A DNA stretch of 64,000 bases from Acidobacterium sp. (GTDB taxonomy: Bacteria > Acidobacteriota > Terriglobia > Terriglobales > Acidobacteriaceae). How positions within the stretch are numbered: the stretch's first letter is position 1; every line of letters starts with the position of its first letter. The stretch covers positions 1 through 64,000 of the forward strand of contig PMUI01000138.1 of assembly GCA_003166955.1 (NCBI GenBank), written 5' to 3'. Below, one piece after another: positions 43,798 through 52,623 of this stretch. The notes under the pieces were generated by a model. The model saw nothing but the letters and a program-made list of their open reading frames with translations. It was not told the origin of the DNA and ran no database searches. The position numbers and the translations under genes were made by a program.

Positions 43798-45180
43798 ATG
43801 AAAAGCAAGGGCCACAAAGGAATCTCGCGGCGCAGTTTTCTCAGGACCGGACTCGGCGCCGCGGCCGCAGTCGGATTTCCCACCATCGTGCCATCGTCGA
43901 TCTTCGGTCAGTTCGCGCCCAGCAAGCGCATCAACGTTGGGGCCATCGGTGTCGGCCGCATCTCGCGCGTCCACGACATGCCCGGCATCCTCCAGTACGA
44001 CCGTGCCCGCATCGTCGCCGTCTGCGACCTCGATGCGCATCGCATCGAAGACGGCAAAAAGTTCGTCAACGATTTCTACGCGAAGAAAACCGGCAAGCCG
44101 TACGACGCCGTCACCGGCTACGCAAATTATCACGAGCTGCTCGCCAACAAAGACATCGACGCCGTCGTTGTCAGCACCCCTGACCACTGGCACGCGCTCA
44201 TCGGCGTCGACGCCGTCCGCGCCGGCAAAGACATCTACCTCCAGAAGCCCACCTTCCTCACCATCGCCGAAGGCCGTGCCCTCAGCAACGCTGTCCAGGC
44301 CTCGGGCCGCATCCTCCAGATCGGCAGCCAGCAGCGCTCCACCATCCAGTTCCGCTACGCCGCCGAGCTCGTCCGCAACGGCCGCATCGGCGACCTGCAG
44401 CGCGTTGAAGTCGGCCTCCCCGGCGATCCCGCGGGCGGCGACAAAACCGCCATGCCCGTTCCCGACGGCTTCGACTACGCCATGTGGCTCGGCGAAACTC
44501 CGTACGTCTACTACACCGTCGACCGCGTGCATCCGCCCAAAGGCTACGACCGCCCAGGCTGGCTGCGCTGCCGTCAGTTCGGCGCCGGCATGATCACCGG
44601 CTGGGGCGCCCACCACATCGACAGCGCGCACTGGGGCATGAACACCGAGTTCACCGGTCCCATCGAAATCTGGGGCCACGCCGGGTTTCCTGACCACGGC
44701 CTCTGGGATGTCCACGGCCCCTTCAAAACCGAAGCGCTCTACGCCAACGGCGTGCATATGAGTGTCAGCGGCGACTATCCCAACGGCATCAAGTTCTACG
44801 GCAGCAAAGGCTGGATCTTCGTCTCGCGCGGCAACGAGCAGGTCACCAAATCCGATCCCGTCGCCAAGCTCAATGACTCCACCGCCCTCGCCTCGAGCGA
44901 CCCCGCGATCGTCAAGTCCGTCATCGGTCCCGACGAAATCCACCTCTACGAAAGCAAGGAGCAACACGGCAACTGGCTCGACTGCATCGTCACCCGCCAG
45001 GAGCCCATCTCGCCCGTGGAGCTCGGCCACCGCGCCTGCTCCACCTGCCTCATCCACGATATGGCCATGGTCCTCAAGCGCAAGCTCTACTGGGATCCAG
45101 TCCGCGAGCGCTTCAACAACGACGACGAAGCCAACAGCATGCTCTCGCGCCCACAGCGCGCGCCCTACATGCTCAGCTAA
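43798..45180 (+). CDS. Tat-exported Gfo/Idh/MocA family oxidoreductase
   Basis: A 460-residue exported oxidoreductase. The Tat signal SRRSFLRTGLGAAAAVGFP is followed by the Rossmann loop INVGAIGVGRISRVHDMPG, VVVSTPDHWHALIGVDAVRAGKDIYLQKP (QKP in place of EKP), and the C-terminal barrel with GWGAHHIDSAHWGM and IEIWGHAGFPDHG. The PDHWHA and QKP motifs and the length fit the large exported subgroup common in Acidobacteria and Planctomycetes. It starts 15 bp after the previous stop. Periplasmic NAD(P)-type enzymes usually carry a tightly bound cofactor; the substrate here is unknown. Confidence 0.88.
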   Translation: MKSKGHKGISRRSFLRTGLGAAAAVGFPTIVPSSIFGQFAPSKRINVGAIGVGRISRVHDMPGILQYDRARIVAVCDLDAHRIEDGKKFVNDFYAKKTGKPYDAVTGYANYHELLANKDIDAVVVSTPDHWHALIGVDAVRAGKDIYLQKPTFLTIAEGRALSNAVQASGRILQIGSQQRSTIQFRYAAELVRNGRIGDLQRVEVGLPGDPAGGDKTAMPVPDGFDYAMWLGETPYVYYTVDRVHPPKGYDRPGWLRCRQFGAGMITGWGAHHIDSAHWGMNTEFTGPIEIWGHAGFPDHGLWDVHGPFKTEALYANGVHMSVSGDYPNGIKFYGSKGWIFVSRGNEQVTKSDPVAKLNDSTALASSDPAIVKSVIGPDEIHLYESKEQHGNWLDCIVTRQEPISPVELGHRACSTCLIHDMAMVLKRKLYWDPVRERFNNDDEANSMLSRPQRAPYMLS

Positions 45181-45195
45181 AAGGAGACTCCATCG

Positions 45196-45654
45196 ATGAT
45201 GTCACGACGCAACGTCGTTGCAGGATTGCTGGCGATGCCCAGCGCCCTCACCGCACTCGCCCACGCAGCCGGCGACCAGCAGCAGCCGATTCTCGGCCCC
45301 ACCGTCTTCGAGTGGGACCAGATGCAGTTTCACAAAACAGCCACCGGCGAAGTTGCCTCGCTCTGCAAGCAGCCCACCGCCACCGTCGATCAGCTCGAGA
45401 TGCACGTCAGCAAGCTCAATCCCGCAACCGCCTCGCACCCTCCGCACCGTCACGTTAACGAGGAGCTCATCATCATCCGCGAAGGCGATTGCGAAACCCT
45501 CTCCGACGGCAAGTGGATCAAGGTCGGTCCCGGATCGGTCGTCTTCAACGCCTCCAACAGCCTGCACGGATTCCGCAACATCGGCACCACCGTCGCGGTC
45601 TATCACGTCATCAACTGGAGCCCGAACAAAAGCATGGTCCCGACGAAAACGTAG
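45196..45654 (+). CDS. Exported cupin-domain protein
   Basis: A 152-residue protein with an export signal (SRRNVVAGLLAMPSALTALAHAA, possibly Tat). A single cupin barrel follows: ASHPPHRHVNEELIIIREGDCE holds the metal-binding H-X-H and E of cupin motif 1, and VVFNASNSLHGFRNIG is motif 2 with its His. It begins 15 bp after the second oxidoreductase with AAGGAG in between, so it is the last gene of the operon. It may be a sugar epimerase/isomerase or metal-dependent binder acting in the same periplasmic pathway; this is inference. Confidence 0.82.
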   Translation: MMSRRNVVAGLLAMPSALTALAHAAGDQQQPILGPTVFEWDQMQFHKTATGEVASLCKQPTATVDQLEMHVSKLNPATASHPPHRHVNEELIIIREGDCETLSDGKWIKVGPGSVVFNASNSLHGFRNIGTTVAVYHVINWSPNKSMVPTKT

Positions 45655-45702
45655 CGGCAAAATCCTGAACCGGCTCCGGCACCGCAACACCACTGCATTT
45701 CC

Positions 45703-46365
45703 TCAATGCTCCGCCTCAGCCTCGCCCCGCACCCGCTCATAGTCTTCCCTACTGTCGATGTCGACCAGCACCCCCGGATCGTCGACCTCCGCCGTCACAA
45801 TCCCCTCGGCATGTCGTCCGAAGATCGCCCGGCACCCCACATCGCCCTCCAGCGCCATCGCCTCCGCAAACACTCCGCGATCCAGCAGCACAGGATTGCC
45901 ACGCCTCCCGCCATGCATCGGAATCACGATCTCCGGTGCCCGGAGCCCGGTGCCCGGTGCCCTCGAACCCCGATACGCCGCGATGATCCGATTCAGCGTC
46001 TCCGGCCGGATCAGCGGCTGATCCGCCAGCACAATCAGCGCCCCATCCACCGCCTTCCCAACTGCCGCAAGCCCAGCCCGCAAGGACGACGCCATTCCCG
46101 AGCCGTACTCCGCATTCACCACCACGTGCGCCGACCCAAAATCGATCTCCCGCTGAATCCTCTCCGCCGACGCCCCCAGCACCACCACCACCTCCGCTAC
46201 ATCGGCGTTCCGAACATGGGCCAGCGTCGCCTCCAGCACCGTCCGCGCGCCCAGCCGCAGCAACTGCTTCGTCGCTCCCATCCGCGCGGAAGCCCCGGCC
46301 GCCAACACCACCCCGGCCACCGCCGCCTTGTCCCGCACTGCATCTTCTCCCGTCATCCAGCTCAC
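45703..46365 (-). CDS. MocA/MobA-like nucleotidyltransferase
   Basis: A 220-residue NTP transferase: AGVVLAAGASARMGATKQLLRLG (signature), VVVNAEYGSGMASSLRAGLAA, ALIVLADQPLIRPETL with the metal-binding Asp, and a C-terminal VDIDSREDYERV. This matches molybdenum-cofactor cytidylyltransferase (MocA) and relatives. Association with Mo hydroxylases cannot be seen here, but a molybdate operon lies at 60.4-62.9 kb. An insertion RAPGTGLRAPE (about residues 135-145) is encoded by an in-frame 7-bp repeat array. The gene converges on the cupin gene. Confidence 0.82.
   Translation of the reverse strand: MSWMTGEDAVRDKAAVAGVVLAAGASARMGATKQLLRLGARTVLEATLAHVRNADVAEVVVVLGASAERIQREIDFGSAHVVVNAEYGSGMASSLRAGLAAVGKAVDGALIVLADQPLIRPETLNRIIAAYRGSRAPGTGLRAPEIVIPMHGGRRGNPVLLDRGVFAEAMALEGDVGCRAIFGRHAEGIVTAEVDDPGVLVDIDSREDYERVRGEAEAEH
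45935..45962. repeat. Heptamer array inside a coding region, unit GGTGCCC
   Basis: Four units (GGTGCCC, GGAGCCC, GGTGCCC, GGTGCCC) encode most of a Pro/Gly/Arg insertion in the nucleotidyltransferase. Three units equal seven codons, so the frame is kept. Confidence 0.85.
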
Positions 46366-46420
46366 TCACCCAAATACCTGAATCCCCCGCCGATCATATC
46401 GAAGCCGCCATTCAGCTCCC

Positions 46421-46516
46421 TGGATCTACGACAGCAACGACTACGGAGGCGAGCCCGGCGGATGGTTCATCGTCTACGGAACCAGCGTCGGCGCGCCCGC
46501 CATGGCTGTTGCCGTG
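46421..46516 (+). pseudogene. Relic of a sedolisin/subtilase-type peptidase C-terminal part
   Basis: A 32-codon stretch reads WIYDSNDYGGEPGGWF then VYGTSVGAPAMAVAV. GTSVGAP is the catalytic-serine motif of S53/S8 peptidases, and the preceding YDS..GGWF pattern is also typical. There is no start codon or remaining body, so it is a fragment left by deletion. Confidence 0.45.
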
Positions 46517-46539
46517 AAGCGTCGCCAGGCCAGGCAAGA

Positions 46540-48507
46540 TCAGGGTTTGTTGACGGCGTGAGAGCTGTAAGGGGTGAGGAGGTTGGCGACGATGGGCGTG
46601 ACGACCGGCGCGCCCGCGCCGACGAATTCTGTAACAGTGTTGAGCGTGGCATTCGAAACCCAGACATTTCCGGAGCCATCGACGGCGATGCGGAGGGAGA
46701 TATTCAGCCCAGCCTGGTAGCCGGTGGAGGGGGAGATGGCGGTGCCGGAGGAGCTGAACTCGCTGATGGAGCTGTCGGGGTATGGCGGCTCGAACTGGGT
46801 GCTTGCGCGATTGACCACCCAGACGTTGCCTGCGCCGTCGATGGCGATGCCCTCGGGAATATTGAGGCCGCCGCCGGTGTATCCCGTGGAGCTGGAGATG
46901 GGCGAGCCGGAGGAGCCAAACTTGCTGATACTGTCCGCGCCCGATCCACTGTTCGCTGCCCAGACGTTGCCGGAGGCATCGATGGCGAGGCCCCAGGGAT
47001 CGTTGAGCCCGCCGCCGGTAAAGCCGGCGGAAGGGGAGATGGGCGAGCCGGCATCCAGGCCGGTGGAGTTGAATTCGCTGAGGGCGCCGAGAGTGATGCT
47101 ATCGGTTACCCAGATATCGCCGGAGGCGTCGATGGCAAGGGAAACGGGATCATTGCTGATGCCGCCGCCGGTGTAACCGGAGGAACCGGTAATGGGCAAG
47201 CCGGCGGAGCTGAACTCGCTGAGGCTGGAGCCGACGTTGTTCACGACCCAGACGTCGCCAAGCTGGTCAAAGGCGATGGCGTAGGGGGCGTTGAGCCCGC
47301 CGCCGGTGTAACCGGCAGATGTGGAGACCGGTGTGCCGGTGGAGCTGAGCTCGCTAAGACTGTCTGGAGTGATGTTCGCCGTCCAGACATCGCCGAATTT
47401 GTCGATGGCGATACTGTACGGGTCGACGATTCCACCGCCGGAAAAGGGCGAGCCGGAGATGGTCGCGCCGACGGGACTAAGCTCGCTGACACTGTTGGCG
47501 CCGGTTGCCGTATTGCCTATCCAGACGTTGCCGGAGGCGTCAATGGCAACGGGAACGGGTGAATTCAACCCGCCGCCGGTATAGCTGACGGCGATGGTCC
47601 AGTCGTTTGGCGCGCTCGATGTTAGGCTGGGCTGGAACGGTGCCGTGGATGTCGACAGGTTCCAGAGCGGGGTCACGCTGACGGCCGGATTGTGCGCGAT
47701 GTTGATCGCCGCCGTGGCGGTGTCGGTCGGCTCGGTGCTGCCGTTCTTTGCATTGCTGAACAGCGTTGTGCAGCCTGACGAGCCGGGCCCTGTGGTGTTG
47801 ATGCACGCCGCCAATATGTTCGCCAGCGTGTTGATCTCGCTTTGCGGCACAGTCCCGTTGCCGGCCGGCGTGGTCGTTAGCGCCAGGCCCGTCCCCAGAT
47901 TGGCCAGATTAGCCGCATTCATGGCTGCGTTGGCCATGCCTGTCGCTGCCAGCGTCGAGTTGGATCCCGAAATGTGCGTCGCGTCCGTGGCGAAGCCGGC
48001 AAGGGCATAGGCCGCGGCCACCGTCGTCACTTCATCCATTTGGACCGTCGCTGGCAAACCCGAGAACGAGCTTCCCGTACCGCACTGTCCCAGGACGGCC
48101 ATCAGCCCCGCGGCGGAATTGTCGCCACCTCCCACCTGAGGGTTGCCCCCTGCCGAATACAGATAGACCTGCTGGCCGCCGGTGCAGGAGTAGTCATCGG
48201 CCGCGATTGTAAACACGCCGTTCGTGTCGGTGGTGACGTAATAATTCCCGTTGCCGTCCGGCACGTTGCCGGTATTGCTGTTCAGCAGCGATACCGACGG
48301 CCCGCCGTATGCGCTCATGCCTGCGGCGTACATATATATAAACGCTCCCTGGATCGGCTGCTGCCCTCCGCGGGCCATACCTTTGACCGGCGTGTTCGCT
48401 GTTGCGGCCACGGGTTCGGAGACAGGCGATTTTGTTGCGATGTTAGCTACTGAGCAGCCGGTGATGAGGATCGTGCAGGAAGCCAACAGTCTCCAGGCGA
48501 AATGCAT
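46540..48507 (-). CDS. NHL/SMP-type propeller lipoprotein
   Basis: A 655-residue protein with a lipoprotein signal ([12 protein letters not shown], Cys about residue 18). Residues about 45-300 form a low-complexity Ala/Thr/Asn-rich region beginning with a carboxypeptidase-like beta segment. About 310-640 contain seven or so 40-residue repeats with the pattern [25 protein letters not shown]. These are NHL/Vgb-like propeller blades. The DNA is visibly repetitive. The ATG at 48505-48507 has GGAG seven bases upstream and is preferred to the longer frame. A surface or periplasmic binding role is likely, but no function is known. Confidence 0.82.
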   Translation of the reverse strand: MHFAWRLLASCTILITGCSVANIATKSPVSEPVAATANTPVKGMARGGQQPIQGAFIYMYAAGMSAYGGPSVSLLNSNTGNVPDGNGNYYVTTDTNGVFTIAADDYSCTGGQQVYLYSAGGNPQVGGGDNSAAGLMAVLGQCGTGSSFSGLPATVQMDEVTTVAAAYALAGFATDATHISGSNSTLAATGMANAAMNAANLANLGTGLALTTTPAGNGTVPQSEINTLANILAACINTTGPGSSGCTTLFSNAKNGSTEPTDTATAAINIAHNPAVSVTPLWNLSTSTAPFQPSLTSSAPNDWTIAVSYTGGGLNSPVPVAIDASGNVWIGNTATGANSVSELSPVGATISGSPFSGGGIVDPYSIAIDKFGDVWTANITPDSLSELSSTGTPVSTSAGYTGGGLNAPYAIAFDQLGDVWVVNNVGSSLSEFSSAGLPITGSSGYTGGGISNDPVSLAIDASGDIWVTDSITLGALSEFNSTGLDAGSPISPSAGFTGGGLNDPWGLAIDASGNVWAANSGSGADSISKFGSSGSPISSSTGYTGGGLNIPEGIAIDGAGNVWVVNRASTQFEPPYPDSSISEFSSSGTAISPSTGYQAGLNISLRIAVDGSGNVWVSNATLNTVTEFVGAGAPVVTPIVANLLTPYSSHAVNKP

Positions 48508-48690
48508 GGGGAGTCTCCGTTTCGCGGGCCTGAGCTCGCTCGTAAAAAGTACGCGAATCATGCTGGGAACCTCGGTGAAGAAGCACCTCGGCTCAGCCAC
48601 TTTCGAGGCGCCTCGGCCACGCGATTCAAACGTCTCCCGATGAATAATTCGCGATTACTTGTCCCTCGCGTTGTTGCGAACGCGAATGGA

Positions 48691-48855
48691 TTAGCGAACC
48701 TTCACGTAGCCGATACCGGCCGCGTTCGCAATCAGGCTCGACACCGCCGTCGGTTTTCCGGCGAGTCGTCATACCCGGTGACCCTGCGCATGAACCCGGA
48801 CAGACGCTGCCAGAATCAGCAGAGCGGCGGGAAGAATTGCTCGGATCTTTTTCAA
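48691..48855 (-). pseudogene. Remnant of a small secreted protein, possibly PstS/PBP-like
   Basis: A TTG at 48853-48855, six bases after GGAGG, starts a clear signal peptide (KKIRAILPAALLILAASVRVHAQ), but the frame stops after 28 codons. In another frame the next bases read AVSSLIANAAGIGYVKVR and stop at 48691-48693. That ending resembles the IGYV C-terminus of small phosphate-binding-like proteins. The most likely reading is a gene reduced to its two ends by an internal deletion and frameshift. The remaining gap (48508-49157) holds nothing else recognisable. Confidence 0.45.
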
Positions 48856-49157
48856 GGTGATCCTCCGAGATACCCGTGACGAAATCTCGTTGCACTCGGT
48901 CTGCGCACGCGCTGCTTTCTGCCAACGCAGAACGAGCAGCACGCCAAAGGGAGCCCTGATGTGTCAAAGGCGGGGGCCTTGAGGCGTCGATCATATCTGG
49001 CGAGGGGCTCACGCCGCAATCTTAATGTTTTGCCGGCGAAGGCCCGGCAACTGTCCCGCGTAGTCGAAACGCGAAGACGTTTTTCTCAACCGGAGCCGTG
49101 AGGATGTGTCCGCCGAGTTTTACGGGCAAGGACGATTCGGGTTATAGTCTGACTCAT

Positions 49158-49472
49158 ATGCGCTTCGTGTCGGCAAAGCGTGGAGCACTGCTGTCCTGGG
49201 TATCGCTGCTCGGAATAGTGTGTGTCGCGCTGGTGCTGATGACCGGCCTCCTGCAGGTCACCCACTCCCATCCCTCCGGTCAGCCCGACCACGACTGCTC
49301 GTTGTGCGTGACCGCGCACCACGCCGTGCAAGGGGTGGTCGTGGTGACGCTGGCCGTCTCCTCACGACCCGTCGCGCGCTTTGTTCCCGAGACCTTCACC
49401 CCCGCTCCACGCCAGCGTTTCGTCCTCAAGCTGGCCAATCGGCCTCCGCCCGTCCCTTCCGCTTTCGCCTGA
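49158..49472 (+). CDS. Small membrane-anchored His/Cys protein upstream of a receptor
   Basis: A 104-residue protein with one hydrophobic segment (LLSWVSLLGIVCVALVLMTGLLQV) directly followed by THSHPSGQPDHDCSLCVTAHHAV. This is a His-rich stretch with a CSLC pair, as in DUF2946-like proteins suspected of handling copper or other metals. A Pro/Arg-rich tail ends it. The ATG at 49158 is chosen because it gives the anchor a short N-region. It lies 59 bp before a TonB-dependent receptor, suggesting a joint function, possibly metal-related (inference). Confidence 0.7.
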   Translation: MRFVSAKRGALLSWVSLLGIVCVALVLMTGLLQVTHSHPSGQPDHDCSLCVTAHHAVQGVVVVTLAVSSRPVARFVPETFTPAPRQRFVLKLANRPPPVPSAFA

Positions 49473-49531
49473 GCAGAAGTTCCGCCTCAGCGGAAAACCA
49501 GGGACAATCCATCACCTTTCGGAGGTCGTCT

Positions 49532-52240
49532 ATGCGCACGTGTCTGCGTGGCGCTGCCAGTTTCATCTTTGTCGTGACGTTTTTTGGAGCTTTCCTCAGT
49601 CTGCCGAGTGCGGCGCAATCGGTCGCCAATACCGGCATCATCAGCGGAACGGTTACCGATCCCACCGGTGCTGTAGTCCAGGGAGCAACCGCCACCATTC
49701 AGAATCCTGTCAGCGCATACGAACGCACGGCAAAGACGGACGGCACCGGGCATTTCCAGTTCACCAATGTCCCCTACAATCCGTACCACCTGAGCGTGGC
49801 CATGACGGGCTTCAACTCCTTCGTCCAGGACGTGGATGTGCGATCGGGCGTGCCGGTAACGGTGCCAGTGAAGCTGGCCCTGGGTACGGCAGCGACGACC
49901 ATCCAGGTCACTGCGGAAAACCTTCTGGAAACCGACACCACGATGCACACGGATGTGGATCGGAACCTGTTTAAGGAGGTGCCGCTGGAGAGCGTGTCCT
50001 CGTCGCTGAGTGCGCTGGTGACGGCGGCGGCGCCGGGCGTGGCTGCCGACTCGAACGGCCTGTTCCACGGGCTGGGCGATCACGCAGAAAACTCCTTTTC
50101 CGTAGATGGCCAGCCGATTACCGACCAACAGAGCAAAGTTTTCTCCAACCAGCTTCCCCCGGCTGCGGTGCAGTCCATGGAAGTGATCGACGGCGCGCCC
50201 CCGGCCGAGTATGGGGACAAGACAAGCCTGGTGATTCAGGTGACGACCAGGTCCGGCCAGGGACAGACGAAGCCGACGGGAACGATCTATACCTCCTACG
50301 GAAGCTTCGGTTCGGCGACCGCGGGCTTCGACCTGGGATACGGCAAACAGGACTGGGGCAACTTCATTTCCGCCGACGGGCTGAACAGCGGCCGCTTCCT
50401 CGATCCGCCGGAACATGCGGTGTTTCACGACAAAGGGAACGAGGAGAACGTGTTTGACCGCGTGGATTATCAGCTCGACCCACCGAATTCGTTCCACCTG
50501 AACCTGAACTATTCGCGCTCGTGGTTTCAGACGCCGAATACCTTTGACAATGTCAACCTGGGGAACGTCAATCTCGCCGGAATGGCGGTGAGCGGCCCGA
50601 CCGATCAGCGCTCACAAATCGGAACCTTCGACATCGCGCCGAGTTATACACGTGTCATCAGCCAGTATTCGGTTTTCAATTTCGGAGTGTTTCTGCGCAA
50701 AGACGTTTATCACTACTATCCCAGCGGGGATCCGTTCGCGGATCTGGGGCCGATCCAGCTGGAGTCGATCGGGCAGGACCGAAGCCTTGCCAACGACGGC
50801 GTCCACGCGGATATCTCCTGGGTAAAGGGGAAGCAGAACGTGAAGCTCGGGGGCGTGTACGAGCAGACATTTCTGCGCGAAAGCGACTCTCTGGGGATCG
50901 TCAGTCCCACGTTCCTCGATTCGCTGCTCGATGCCAACAAGAATCCCTGCATGTCCGGCGGCACTCCCGATGTTCCCCTCGATGCCCCGTGCACGAATCT
51001 CTATCCTTACGACCTGACGCGAGGCGGAACGTTCTATAACTTTCGTGGCCATACCGACGTGAAGGAGCTGGCGCTCTATCTCGAGGACCAGATCACGGCG
51101 GGGAATTGGCTCGTCAACCTTGGACTGCGGGGCGATCTTTACAATGGCCTCGCCGATGCGAGCCAGGCGGAACCCCGGCTCGGCATCTCTTACAAGCTCA
51201 AGCAGACCAATACTGTCCTGCGCACTTCCTATGCGCGCACGCTGGAGACGCCCTTCAACGAAAACCTGATCCTCTCCAGCAGGGGTTGCCTCAATGATGT
51301 GGTCAACCCGCTGCTGGCTTGCCAGGGCGGCGATACGGGAGCGCTCTCGCCTGGATTCCGCAATGAGTTCCATGCGGGTTTGCAGCAGGCCGCGGGAAAG
51401 CACTTCGTTGTGAGCGGCGACTATATCTGGAAATACACTCACAACGGTTACGACTTCAGCGTGCTCGGCAACACGCCGATCACTTTCCCCGTCGAGTGGC
51501 ATAACTCGAAAATTCCTGGATTTGCGCTGCGGGCCGACGTCACCCAGTTTCATAACTTCAGCGCGTATGTGGTGATGTCGTCGGTGGCGGCGCGGTTCTT
51601 CCCGCCGCAGGTGGGCGGCGCGGGAGCGACCGTGGGACAGACTGGGCTGCCCTTCCGCATCGACCACGACGAGAAGTACAACGAGACGACCCATTTCCAG
51701 TACCAGATGCCGTGGAAGCACACGCCCTGGTACAGCTTCAACTGGCGGTACGACAGCGGTCTGGTGGCTGGCAACGCACCGTGTTATGGAACCACGGATC
51801 CCAACAGTCCGTGTCTGCTCTCGTCGACGACTCTGAACGGTCATCCCGCGATCATGATGGTGAACGCGTTCGGCGTCCCTCTGACGGCCGATCAGGAGTT
51901 TGAGGCCGGTTTCGCGTGCAGCGGCGTCCGGGCGACGCCATACAGCGCGTTGCCGAGCGTTTGTCCTGCCATGCACTTCACTTCGAGCCTGATCTCGATT
52001 CCGGCTCCGAACAAGGGCGACAACGACACGAATCCGCAACGCATCGATCCGCGGAGCTTGTTCGACATGGCACTGGGCGAGGACAACCTCTTCCACGGCG
52101 ACAAGTATAAGTGGGGCGCCCAGGTCACAGCCATCAATGTGACCGATAAATACGCACTCTATAACTTCCTCTCCACATTCAGCGGCACGCACTATGTAAC
52201 TCCGCGCGCCATCACGGGCCAAATCTCACTGTCGTTCTAA
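49532..52240 (+). CDS. TonB-dependent receptor with carboxypeptidase-regulatory domain
   Basis: A 902-residue outer-membrane receptor. The ATG at 49532 has GGAGG six bases upstream and starts a signal peptide ending SAAQ. The regulatory beta domain (about 33-115, GIISGTVTDPTGAVVQGATATI), a plug with ENSFSVDGQPITDQQSKVFSNQLP and VIDGAPPAEYGDKTSLVIQVTTRSG, and a barrel ending in ITGQISLSF follow. The barrel holds an unusual loop with paired Cys residues (LSSRGCLNDVVNPLLACQGG). It is shorter than the other two receptors. It is flanked by a His/Cys membrane protein and a 52-residue membrane protein, which suggests a metal or metallophore ligand (inference). Confidence 0.86.
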   Translation: MRTCLRGAASFIFVVTFFGAFLSLPSAAQSVANTGIISGTVTDPTGAVVQGATATIQNPVSAYERTAKTDGTGHFQFTNVPYNPYHLSVAMTGFNSFVQDVDVRSGVPVTVPVKLALGTAATTIQVTAENLLETDTTMHTDVDRNLFKEVPLESVSSSLSALVTAAAPGVAADSNGLFHGLGDHAENSFSVDGQPITDQQSKVFSNQLPPAAVQSMEVIDGAPPAEYGDKTSLVIQVTTRSGQGQTKPTGTIYTSYGSFGSATAGFDLGYGKQDWGNFISADGLNSGRFLDPPEHAVFHDKGNEENVFDRVDYQLDPPNSFHLNLNYSRSWFQTPNTFDNVNLGNVNLAGMAVSGPTDQRSQIGTFDIAPSYTRVISQYSVFNFGVFLRKDVYHYYPSGDPFADLGPIQLESIGQDRSLANDGVHADISWVKGKQNVKLGGVYEQTFLRESDSLGIVSPTFLDSLLDANKNPCMSGGTPDVPLDAPCTNLYPYDLTRGGTFYNFRGHTDVKELALYLEDQITAGNWLVNLGLRGDLYNGLADASQAEPRLGISYKLKQTNTVLRTSYARTLETPFNENLILSSRGCLNDVVNPLLACQGGDTGALSPGFRNEFHAGLQQAAGKHFVVSGDYIWKYTHNGYDFSVLGNTPITFPVEWHNSKIPGFALRADVTQFHNFSAYVVMSSVAARFFPPQVGGAGATVGQTGLPFRIDHDEKYNETTHFQYQMPWKHTPWYSFNWRYDSGLVAGNAPCYGTTDPNSPCLLSSTTLNGHPAIMMVNAFGVPLTADQEFEAGFACSGVRATPYSALPSVCPAMHFTSSLISIPAPNKGDNDTNPQRIDPRSLFDMALGEDNLFHGDKYKWGAQVTAINVTDKYALYNFLSTFSGTHYVTPRAITGQISLSF

Positions 52241-52299
52241 CCAGCGTTGCGGGAGACGGTCCGCGAACGGGCCGCTCTCCCGCGCGCCAGGAGGTCGCC

Positions 52300-52458
52300 A
52301 TGGGTCCGCTGCATCTGTGGAAGAGCGGCAACAAGAGGCGAGTCGAACAGATTCGCTGGAAACGCCGGGAGATCATCCACGCCCTGATCCTGTCGCTGCT
52401 GATGACAGCTTTCGGCATGTGGGTAGGAATCTGGGTGGCAACGCATCACTTCGACTGA
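52300..52458 (+). CDS. Small single-pass membrane protein (52 aa)
   Basis: A 52-residue frame with an excellent ribosome site (AGGAGG, five bases before ATG). The N-terminal half is basic (KSGNKRRVEQIRWKRREIIH), followed by one membrane helix (ALILSLLMTAFGMWVGIWVA) and THHFD. It starts 59 bp after the receptor stop and is probably the last gene of a three-gene unit with the His/Cys protein and the receptor. The charge pattern places the basic end in the cytoplasm. No family recognised. Confidence 0.65.
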   Translation: MGPLHLWKSGNKRRVEQIRWKRREIIHALILSLLMTAFGMWVGIWVATHHFD

Positions 52459-52623
52459 ACGCTCATCTACCGCATGTTGGCCGATGAGGGCACTCGACGC
52501 GGCTGATCTGGCGGAGAACCGGCAAAAGGAGAACCAAAATCCAATGAACGGCACACTGTCAAAAACCGAACTGTCTCACCCAAGGGGTTCACCCCAAAAA
52601 TTGTCAAGCTTTTGTGGAAAAAA

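Noticed and set aside
42385-45057. N-terminal 890 residues of a 1307-residue minus-strand frame joined to the MFS gene
   Set aside because: They are antisense to the Tat-exported oxidoreductases; only the C-terminal 416 residues are a transporter.
48626-49012. 128-residue minus-strand frame
   Set aside because: It runs in a different frame across the pseudogene relic, and its composition is not protein-like.
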